Source of the DNA: an uncultured bacterium
GTDB lineage: Bacteria > Verrucomicrobiota > Lentisphaeria > Oligosphaerales > Oligosphaeraceae
Direction of reading: 5' to 3'
DNA length: 8,424 bases
NCBI GenBank assembly: GCA_900548225.1
Contig: URJM01000078.1
Coordinates: 1-8,424, forward strand
The notes beneath the pieces are model-generated. The model had not been told where the DNA came from and did not search any database. It saw only the letters and a program-made list of their open reading frames with translations. Below, in pieces: positions 1-5,060 of this stretch; position 1 is the first letter of the stretch; every line of letters starts with the position of its first letter. The translations under genes were made by a program, and so were the position numbers.

Positions 1-659
1 TTGAGGAGAGAGGGAAGAAGTGTGTTCAGGGAAGATATCGCCTTTTGCTTCTCATTGTATTCAGTGATATAAGGCATTATTGCCTCAAGTTTTTGAAGGA
101 TTCGAATTTGTTCGTTATGTGGCGGAACTGGAATCAATGCGTTCATCAATTTGCTGTCATTAATCGCTGGATAAGCAACGCCTTTAGAGTTTTCATTGTC
201 ATTTGCATACTGGTCAAAATCTGGAGACATTAAATATCTAAAAAGATACTCTGACTCTATGCCTTGCAGACATGCCAAAACTGCAAATCCCGTGCTGGCG
301 ATTGGGAGATGGGAAAAATCTTTGTTGACAACACACATGTTGTGGAGGTATGGCCTCACTGTTGCATATAAAATATCACCATGCCAAACTATTTTTCTCG
401 CCCGTGATGGTGCTTCATCAGCATGAAGAATGGTTTCCAATTTGTTTAAACTTTGACACTCATTATCAATAGAGCCGATATCAATATAGCAGAAGTCACA
501 ATTTGGCTTCATTTGCCCGTGATTATATGTGATTTCGCCTAGTCTCGCCCACTCCCACGAATCAGGAATCTCGAAGGGGATTTCATCGGCGATGCAGCGG
601 ACTTCCTTGCCTCGTTTCTCATAAGGCAGGTTATCAGAATTACCAAACCTAGTTTGATT
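1..659 (-). pseudogene. hsdS: Type I restriction-modification specificity subunit HsdS, C-terminal fragment (truncated at the 5' end, runs off the window at the 3' end)
   Basis: HsdS gives the HsdM/HsdR complex its DNA target. The minus strand is open for about 219 codons. It begins with a linker (DNLPYEKRGKEVRCIADEIP) and the classic opening of a target recognition domain (PFEIPDSWEWARLGEI). It continues through the TRD core (WHGDILYATVRPYLHNM, then IASTGFAVL) to the family ending GVAYPAINDSKLMN, IPVPPHNEQIRILQKLE, and a long helix that leaves the window. This is about one TRD plus one conserved helix, roughly half of a usual 400-aa HsdS. The frame is closed upstream by TGA at 660-662, and no credible start or ribosome site precedes the homologous part, so the 5' half is missing. 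Base composition is much AT-richer than the flanking DNA, which suggests foreign origin. It could be a remnant, or a silent cassette of a phase-variable hsdS locus. No hsdM or hsdR is visible. The family call is firm; pseudogene status is inferred. Confidence 0.87.
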
Positions 660-702
660 TCAGGGAGGACGCCTTTCGGCAATCCCCCCACAGTCTGCTC
701 TA

Positions 703-1144
703 CTACTCGCCCCGTGGCTTCGTCATCTTCACGTCCACGATGCATCCCGTTGCATTGGCCTTCTCGGGGGAAATCCAGTCCACGAACATCCCTCCAGAGC
801 GCGGGAAGTAGGGGCTGGAGATGAGATTCCCTTCGCCCCATCGGATGACGAGGAAGTCGTGCACCTTGAAGGTTTTACGCTCGTGGAGGTCGAACATCAC
901 GTTGTCGATGCCCTCCCCGTCCGTCATCGGGAAGAGGTCGGCCAGCACCTTGGCCTTGTCCCCGTCGGGAATCTCATACACTCTCTGCACCGTGCCGTCG
1001 GCGCACTCCACGTCCTTCAGCGGATACGGTAGCTTGGGCCGCCGACCCGTGTTCGACAGACAGATGGCTTTTTCTTGGAAGGCTCATCACGTGTTTCATT
1101 CCGTTGTCGTTTATTGTCGTCTTCTCCTTGGTTTGGTTTGTCAT
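703..1144 (-). pseudogene. Small conserved-style hypothetical protein, apparently frameshifted
   Basis: I do not recognise the family. The uninterrupted part is 703-1011 (GTG start, 102 aa, ending DVKMTKPRGE), a soluble mixed alpha/beta-looking sequence with VIRWGEGNLISSPYFPRSGG. The same frame stays open upstream and reads sensible protein (NTGRRPKLPYPLKDVECADG) without a start codon. A different frame supplies an ATG at 1144 (MTNQTKEKTTINDNGMKHVM). The two frames join cleanly if one A is removed from the five-A run (T5 at 1069-1073 on the plus strand); 442 nt minus one gives an exact 146-aa ORF. I therefore read it as one gene with a one-base homopolymer insertion, real or a sequencing error. 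The start lies 23 nt after the stop of the DUF3846-like gene on the same strand, so the two were probably co-transcribed. No Shine-Dalgarno sequence is evident at 1144. If the frameshift reading is wrong, the annotated gene would be just 703-1011. Confidence 0.5.
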
Positions 1145-1167
1145 GGCACCGCGAAGAACTGAGCCGA

Positions 1168-1452
1168 CTAGGGTGGCCTGACGGCATCCGGATCGAGGCG
1201 GGTCACGCCGAAGGTGATGACCGCCGCCGCGCGGTAGGCCTTCACGTAGTCGACGGCGCCGTCAAGCAGGACGCTGTTACCCGCGAAGGAGACTGGGATG
1301 CCGTTCAGCGCGAATCCGGGTTGCAGGAGTTTCAGCCGCCCCTCCTCGTCCAGCCAGAGGGTGAGGTTCTCGTCCACGATGACGGGCTCCACCCAGTCGC
1401 ACCCGATGAGGTCGCGGAGCCCATCCAGGCTCTTGTTCGGGTCGGGCTTCAC
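1168..1452 (-). CDS. DUF3846-like protein, probably N-terminally truncated
   Basis: This is a 94-aa minus-strand ORF that can start at GTG 1452. Residues 8-70 have the pattern of DUF3846 domains: a predicted helix (SLDGLRDLIGCDWVEPV), an acidic hairpin in the position of the family's NEEGKL segment (LWLDEEGRLKLLQPGFALN), and a short strand region (IPVSFAGNSVLLDG). DUF3846 proteins are of unknown function and occur mostly on plasmids, integrative elements and phages, which fits this accessory region. Family members usually have an extra N-terminal strand ending in a 'VKP' or 'VRP'-like motif. Here VKPDPNKS follows immediately after the apparent junction near 1453, and the frame is closed by TAG just upstream. 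The GTG may therefore be an internal Val codon of a decapitated gene rather than a true start. The next minus-strand gene begins 23 nt after its stop. Confidence 0.55.
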   Translation of the reverse strand: MKPDPNKSLDGLRDLIGCDWVEPVIVDENLTLWLDEEGRLKLLQPGFALNGIPVSFAGNSVLLDGAVDYVKAYRAAAVITFGVTRLDPDAVRPP

Positions 1453-1453
1453 G

Positions 1454-1669
1454 TTCGTCGCGCTCGTTGACAGAATCTACCGCACCAGGGAGAACCGCGG
1501 CCTCAGCAGGGAGCACGGCATCACGATGTGCGGGCGGTTGGGGCTGTCGGTGTTCGTCGCCAACCTGTTCGGAATCCCGGCCACGGGATTTTTTGTGCTT
1601 TATTTCCTGGAGCTGCCGGAAAGCCCCGGAAAGTGGCATTTGAACGAGTTTTTCAATACCATGGGATGA
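1454..1669 (+). pseudogene. C-terminal fragment of a membrane protein, family unknown
   Basis: From about 1454 the plus strand reads a plausible protein end: a basic segment (LVDRIYRTRENRGLSREHG), a predicted membrane-spanning stretch (GLSVFVANLFGIPATGFFVL), and a short hydrophilic tail ending NEFFNTMG before TGA at 1667-1669. Upstream of 1454 this frame runs antisense through the DUF3846-like gene and has no independent start, so the N-terminal part is missing. The junction coincides with the point where the DUF3846-like gene loses its N-terminus. That suggests a deletion or insertion fused two unrelated genes tail-to-head. I cannot name the family. The alternative is a chance open frame, but the membrane-helix pattern and a natural-looking C-terminus argue for a real remnant. 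Confidence 0.4.
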
Positions 1670-1745
1670 CACGGCGGCATCGGCGGAATGCACATGGGCA
1701 GGCCACGGCGCGAAGCGGATGGCCGGAGAAGCCGTCAACTCGCCA

Positions 1746-1794
1746 GGCAAAGTCTGCACCTGGCTGAAACAAGACACCTTAATCAGCAGACACT
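1746..1794 (+). repeat. Imperfect direct repeat, copy 1 (49 bp)
   Basis: This starts with GGCAAAGTCTGC and ends with AATCAGCAGACACT. It matches copy 2 (1947-1995) at 42 of 49 aligned positions without gaps. The copies are 201 bp apart start-to-start and lie in the gene-free stretch 1670-2061. No coding potential or transposase accompanies them. Confidence 0.8.
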
Positions 1795-1837
1795 AGATAG
1801 TTTAAGTCGTCTGTTCACGCTGAAAAGCGCATTATTT

Positions 1838-1881
1838 CGGTTTCCTTTCGGACTTGAAGGAAAACCGTGGTCTGCAGACCA
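1838..1881. repeat. Hairpin followed directly by a 14-bp perfect palindrome
   Basis: CGGTTTCCT (1838-1846) pairs with AGGAAAACCG (1858-1867) with one bulged A. It is followed without a gap by the perfect palindrome TGGTCTGCAGACCA (1868-1881). Both lie between the two 49-bp direct repeats, so the direct repeats and hairpins may form one repeat unit. No T tract follows on either strand, so a terminator role is not indicated. Confidence 0.55.
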
Positions 1882-1926
1882 GAGAAATCGGGTTTACTCG
1901 TACAAAGTGCTCCGGCGTAGTTCCGG

Positions 1927-1942
1927 GCCGCGCATACGCGGC
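1927..1942. repeat. GC-rich hairpin with CATA loop
   Basis: GCCGCG-CATA-CGCGGC is a perfect 6-bp stem with a 4-base loop, ending 4 nt before direct-repeat copy 2. No T run follows on either strand. It is probably part of the intergenic repeat structure, though it could also stall polymerase or stabilise the 3' end of the leftward regulator transcript. Confidence 0.5.
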
Positions 1943-1946
1943 ATTC

Positions 1947-1995
1947 GGCAAAGTCTGCCCTTGACTGAAGCAGGACACCTCAATCAGCAGGCACT
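1947..1995 (+). repeat. Imperfect direct repeat, copy 2 (49 bp)
   Basis: Partner of the repeat at 1746-1794, with 42 of 49 positions identical. It starts with the same GGCAAAGTCTGC and ends with AATCAGCAGGCACT. It sits directly after a GC-rich hairpin and about 66 bp beyond the end of the GntR-type gene. Divergence between the copies (mostly transitions) suggests they are not a fresh target-site duplication. They look more like two members of a dispersed intergenic repeat. Confidence 0.8.
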
Positions 1996-2061
1996 GTTTA
2001 TTCCATGACCGATTGTGGCAAATCCTGCAGGTTGCCCGAATACCCCTTTGCGTGGCGGCCA

Positions 2062-3114
2062 CTATGCTTTTACGGGGGCGTAGTGCAGGTTGACCGGTTC
2101 GGTGTTCACATACTGCAGCACGGGCCATGGAGCCGCCTCGTCCTCCAGGTGGTTCAGCAATAGATTGCAGGCGGTGGCTCCCAGGTGGAAGGGTTGCTGC
2201 TCCACGGAGGGGATGCGGTATCCGTCGGCCAGTCCGGTCACATTGCCGTATCCTGTGACCAGCACCTTTTCCGGACGGGGGATGCCGGCTTCCGCCATGG
2301 CGTCGCAGATTCGCACGGAGAGATTGTCGGTAGTGGTGACGATGGCGTCCAGATGCGGGAATGCCGCCAGCATTTCCCGGAGGCGTTCCGCTGCGTCAAA
2401 GCGGTCGCTTCGTGTTCCAAGGAAGAGTCGCTTCTCCGCGTCGGCGAACCCCAGTTTGCGGAATGCCTTCAGATATCCCTGGAGGCGATGATGGCAGTTG
2501 TTGTTGACATCGTTTGCGCCTCCGTAGACAACCATGTCCCGGTATCCCCGTCGGTGGAGTTCCTCCACAATGCAGAAGGCCCCCTTCTCGTTCTCGCTGG
2601 CCACATAGCTGATTTCCTGGTGGTACGCCGGGTCGCACATGTCCACGTAGATCACTGGAATCCTGGGGCACAGGATGTCGAAGCAGTCGTAGTTGCAGGA
2701 GACGATCCCCTGGAATTCATCGGAGGCGTTGACCTTAGCCAGAAGCCCGTTGAGGCGCTCGACGTTGGGGCAAATGGCGCTTACCAGGTATCCCCGGGCG
2801 AAGGCGGCGGCGGTGGCGCCCTCAAGAATCATGGAGAAGAAGGCGTGGTCCATGCGCCCCAGGTAGAGCAGACGCCCCTTGGGAAAGAGTTCCGCCTGCC
2901 GCACCGTGGTGCCCGCTCCCCGACGGCCACGCGACAGACGGCCCGCCGTCACCAATGCCGCCACGGCCTTGTTGGTGGTTAGACGACTGACGTCAAAGCG
3001 GATCGCCAGGTCGTACTCCGACGGGAAACGGCTCCCCACCGGGTATTTCCCCTCCTCCAGCTCCCGCAGCAACACCGAAAGAATCTCCTCCTTCGTCTTC
3101 CTTGCCTTCTCCAT
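2062..3114 (-). CDS. GntR-family regulator with LacI-type sugar-sensing domain
   Basis: This is a cytoplasmic transcription factor, 350 aa from the chosen start. Residues about 5-72 form a GntR winged helix (KYPVGSRFPSEYDLAIRFDV, then SRLTTNKAVAAL and GRLSRGRRGAGTTV). Residues about 82-345 are a periplasmic-binding-protein fold as in LacI/PurR and AraR: GIVSCNYDCFDIL, IPVIYVDM, YVASENEKGAF, the hinge-side GYRDMVVYGG, HHRLQGYLKAFRKLG, DAIVTTTDNLS and KVLVTGYGN. In such hybrids the sensor usually binds a mono- or oligosaccharide and releases the DNA-binding domain. An upstream in-frame ATG at 3123 lies only a nucleotide or two from the AAGGAG at 3125-3130, whereas the ATG at 3114 is about 10 nt away, so 3114 is preferred. 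The gene is divergent from the pseudopilin/secreted-protein operon, which it probably controls. The ligand cannot be read from sequence. Confidence 0.9.
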   Translation of the reverse strand: MEKARKTKEEILSVLLRELEEGKYPVGSRFPSEYDLAIRFDVSRLTTNKAVAALVTAGRLSRGRRGAGTTVRQAELFPKGRLLYLGRMDHAFFSMILEGATAAAFARGYLVSAICPNVERLNGLLAKVNASDEFQGIVSCNYDCFDILCPRIPVIYVDMCDPAYHQEISYVASENEKGAFCIVEELHRRGYRDMVVYGGANDVNNNCHHRLQGYLKAFRKLGFADAEKRLFLGTRSDRFDAAERLREMLAAFPHLDAIVTTTDNLSVRICDAMAEAGIPRPEKVLVTGYGNVTGLADGYRIPSVEQQPFHLGATACNLLLNHLEDEAAPWPVLQYVNTEPVNLHYAPVKA

Positions 3115-3124
3115 GAAATACATT

Positions 3125-3130
3125 CTCCTT
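3125..3130 (-). promoter_or_regulatory. Ribosome binding site AAGGAG that decides the regulator start
   Basis: AAGGAG on the minus strand is too close to the ATG at 3123 but about 10 nt from the ATG at 3114. It therefore supports the shorter 350-aa protein. Confidence 0.65.
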
Positions 3131-3197
3131 CACATCCTACTCGACCACACAAGAAACGCGGAATCTTCCACAGCTCTCCCCGTCAGGGCCTTAATCT

Positions 3198-3205
3198 AAC
3201 GCGTT
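3198..3205. promoter_or_regulatory. Possible operator half of the divergent region: AACGCGTT palindrome
   Basis: AACGCGTT is an 8-bp perfect palindrome with a central CG pair, as in many LacI-type operators. It lies about 84 bp upstream of the regulator start, so it could serve autoregulation. The site is short and could be chance. Confidence 0.2.
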
Positions 3206-3275
3206 TCCCAAAAGCGCAAGCCATTCTTTCAAAAAGCAGACTATCCACATTTGTATGTTTTTTTCCTGAAATGGC

Positions 3276-3304
3276 TTGATTATATTGGATTATTTATGTA
3301 AAAT
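3276..3304 (+). promoter_or_regulatory. Sigma70-like promoter of the pseudopilin operon
   Basis: TTGATT (3276-3281) is followed after exactly 17 bp by TAAAAT (3299-3304), in the only strongly AT-rich part of the divergent intergenic region. Predicted transcription would start near 3311 and leave a 5' leader of about 125 nt before the ATG at 3436. The rest of the gene-free stretch 3124-3435 holds only the sites listed separately. Confidence 0.55.
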
Positions 3305-3346
3305 ATATGTGTAAACCGAATTTAGGCATCGACAGATCGTCTTGTA

Positions 3347-3361
3347 AGTGGACAATCCACT
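3347..3361. promoter_or_regulatory. Candidate operator: perfect 6-bp inverted repeat in the operon leader
   Basis: AGTGGA-CAA-TCCACT is a perfect inverted repeat about 36 bp downstream of the predicted transcription start. That position suits a repressor acting as a roadblock. The divergent GntR/LacI-type regulator is the obvious candidate binder. The same sequence could fold as a small hairpin in the leader RNA. Confidence 0.4.
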
Positions 3362-3420
3362 ACCAGGCGCAACTTGTTTTCTTCAGCATTTTTCCGACCA
3401 TATTCGAATTCCCAACCAAG

Positions 3421-3428
3421 AAGGAGAG
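3421..3428 (+). promoter_or_regulatory. Ribosome binding site AAGGAGAG of the pseudopilin-like gene
   Basis: AAGGAGAG ends 7 nt before the ATG at 3436. It fixes that start over the in-frame ATG at 3307, which would add 43 non-conserved residues ahead of the pilin leader. Confidence 0.8.
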
Positions 3429-3435
3429 AATCCAA

Positions 3436-4215
3436 ATGAAGAAGTCCCTCTTCACTCTCATTGAGCTTCTCGTGGTGATTGCCATCATCGCGATTCTTGC
3501 GTCCATGTTGTTGCCGGCGTTGTCCAAGGCCCGTGCCAAGGCCAGGGACATCAGTTGTGTGAACAATCTGAAGCAGATTGGTCTGAAGGCCGCAATCTAC
3601 AGTGACGACAATGACGGGTACATTCTTCCTGCCACCATGGATGGCCAGGTCGCCAACGACTGGCTGGCGCTTCTTGAGGACGGCTATTACGGCTGGAGTG
3701 CCTCCAACGCCAAGGCCAAGCAGGCCATGTACACCTGCCCCATGGAGGGCGTCGGCCACGGCGACTACGGCGAGGGGAAGTTCAGCTACAGCCACTATGC
3801 CGTGAACATGCTGCTCAGCGGCGACGGCAGCAAGGCCAACGACTCCAACCCTTGGGAAAAGCGCATCGGAATCGTCCGCAAGGACTCCACCCTGATCGCC
3901 CCCAGCGAGGCGATTCACATCATGGACAACGGCAGACTTTACCATTACGGCATTGAATACGACGACAACATGAAGTTTCGCCACGGTGGCGGCGAAGGCG
4001 GTGACTACATTCCCTCCAAGATGGTGGGCGGAGCCGTCGAGCAGGGCGGCTGGCTCAACGACATGGCCGCCTGCAATTTTGCCTTCAGCGACGGGCACGC
4101 CGGCGCTCTCCGTGCCAACGAGTACTGCTGCCGCAGCTTCGACAGCGACCTCTACGGCACTCCGTACGTGAACTATTTCATGTTCATCCGCCTGTGTGTT
4201 GGCTTCCGCCAGTAG
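3436..4215 (+). CDS. Type II secretion pseudopilin-like protein (prepilin leader, DUF1559/H-X9-DG type)
   Basis: The protein has 259 aa. It opens with a short basic leader and a type IV pilin N-terminus: MKKSL, then FTLIELLVVIAIIAILASML with the conserved Glu at +5 after Phe, then the amphipathic SKARAKARDISCVNNLKQIG. Such proteins are inner-membrane anchored by the hydrophobic helix and may be assembled or displayed on the outer face; in Lentisphaerae and Planctomycetes they are greatly multiplied. The C-terminal signature is recognisable (H183, then AFSDGHA at 216-222 with D219-G220). However, the usual nine-residue spacing between His and DG is expanded by a Gly-rich insert, and the residue before Phe is Leu instead of the usual Gly at the prepilin peptidase site. 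It is the first gene of an operon, with a strong ribosome site and the next gene 44 nt on. Its context suggests a glycan-related surface role. The ORF could be extended to 3307 but that is unlikely. Confidence 0.88.
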   Translation: MKKSLFTLIELLVVIAIIAILASMLLPALSKARAKARDISCVNNLKQIGLKAAIYSDDNDGYILPATMDGQVANDWLALLEDGYYGWSASNAKAKQAMYTCPMEGVGHGDYGEGKFSYSHYAVNMLLSGDGSKANDSNPWEKRIGIVRKDSTLIAPSEAIHIMDNGRLYHYGIEYDDNMKFRHGGGEGGDYIPSKMVGGAVEQGGWLNDMAACNFAFSDGHAGALRANEYCCRSFDSDLYGTPYVNYFMFIRLCVGFRQ

Positions 4216-4259
4216 CACCGCGGCGTCCCGTCAACAATCCACCTGCCTAACGCATCCAC

Positions 4260-5006
4260 ATGAGATTCCGCGCCCTGGCTCTTCTGGGTCTTCTGGCCTT
4301 CGTCGTGTCCGCCCCTGCCGAGTTTCTGCTCCATCCCAATGAGAACACGATATGGCTGGAGGACGGTCGGCAGATCTCCGGTTGGGACGGAGGCCTGAAA
4401 CTGCGGGAAAGACCCCGCGGGGGCTTCTCGCTGACCCATGACGGCGACTCCCATGACGGAGGCCGCTATGTGGAGACTCCGGAGGACGGGCTATGGCTGG
4501 TCTTCGAGCTGGAGTCCTTCGAGACCCTGCCGGGATATGTGGGGCTGGACATCAAGGGCGGACTGGTGAACATGGTATCCAACCCCATGCCGGGACTTTT
4601 CGCCGTGCGGCTGCCAGCGAATGACAAGGTCACCTTCCTGCGCATCGACAGCCACGGCCTTGTCTCCAACTTCAAATATCTGAAACTGGTGCGTGTTCCA
4701 GAATACTACCTGGAGGCTTCTTTGGAAGAGGACGGCTCCCTGGCGGTCACCGCGCACCTGGAGAAGCCCGCCGAGGACGTCTCGGTCAGCTTCTACGACG
4801 CCTACGGAATGAAGCGCGTCCGTCTTGGCGGCGCCGACACGCTGCAGCTCTATCCCACGGATGAGGCCAATCCGGTGGAGTGGACTGGCAGGCTTCCCGT
4901 AGCCGGTTACGAAGGAACGGGCAAGCTGATGCTGAAGGCCATGGTGCTTGGCGGCAGTCTGAAGACTCCCGTCTGGACTGCCCTCCCAAAGGATCTTTGG
5001 AAGTAG
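4260..5006 (+). CDS. Secreted protein of unknown family, likely two beta-sandwich domains
   Basis: The protein has 248 aa. Residues 1-20 are a signal peptide (MRFRALALLGLLAFVVSAPA, with APA before Glu as cleavage site), so it is exported to the periplasm or beyond. No family is recognised. Residues about 21-145 are strand-rich (ENTIWLEDGRQISGWDGGLK, GLWLVFELESF, YVGLDIKGG, FAVRLPAND, FLRIDSHGLVSNFKYLKLVR) and resemble a galactose-binding or jelly-roll fold. Residues about 147-248 (YYLEASLEEDGSLAVTAHLE, VSVSFYDAYG, TGKLMLKAMVLGG) resemble an Ig-like sandwich. There are no obvious catalytic clusters. It lies 44 nt after the pseudopilin-like gene and 54 nt before the large secreted enzyme-like gene, so it is surely in the same operon. 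A carbohydrate-binding role is a guess from context. No Shine-Dalgarno sequence is seen before the ATG. Confidence 0.78.
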   Translation: MRFRALALLGLLAFVVSAPAEFLLHPNENTIWLEDGRQISGWDGGLKLRERPRGGFSLTHDGDSHDGGRYVETPEDGLWLVFELESFETLPGYVGLDIKGGLVNMVSNPMPGLFAVRLPANDKVTFLRIDSHGLVSNFKYLKLVRVPEYYLEASLEEDGSLAVTAHLEKPAEDVSVSFYDAYGMKRVRLGGADTLQLYPTDEANPVEWTGRLPVAGYEGTGKLMLKAMVLGGSLKTPVWTALPKDLWK

Positions 5007-5060
5007 GTGCGACTACGTATGCCCGCCCCGTATAAAATCTTTGACTCCCACATCATCAGC

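Noticed and set aside
45..426. Plus-strand ORFs of 62 and 76 aa
   Set aside because: They are antisense to the clear HsdS reading frame and have no protein character of their own.
1277..1777. Minus-strand 166-aa ORF
   Set aside because: It is low-complexity Arg/Pro/Ala-rich, overlaps both the DUF3846-like gene and the plus-strand remnant, and starts inside direct-repeat copy 1.
1746..1995. The two 49-bp repeats as an insertion-sequence target duplication or CRISPR
   Set aside because: They are too long and too diverged for a target duplication, only two copies exist, and no transposase or cas gene is present.
2185..2982. Plus-strand 265-aa ORF
   Set aside because: Antisense shadow of the GntR/LacI-type regulator; high GC keeps frames open and no family features are seen.
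3301..3361. A riboswitch in the pseudopilin operon leader
   Set aside because: The leader shows one short inverted repeat but no recognisable conserved aptamer elements or terminator, so an operator is the simpler reading.
3322..4218. Minus-strand 298-aa ORF
   Set aside because: Antisense to the pseudopilin-like gene; its Val/Ala/His-rich composition is that of a shadow frame.
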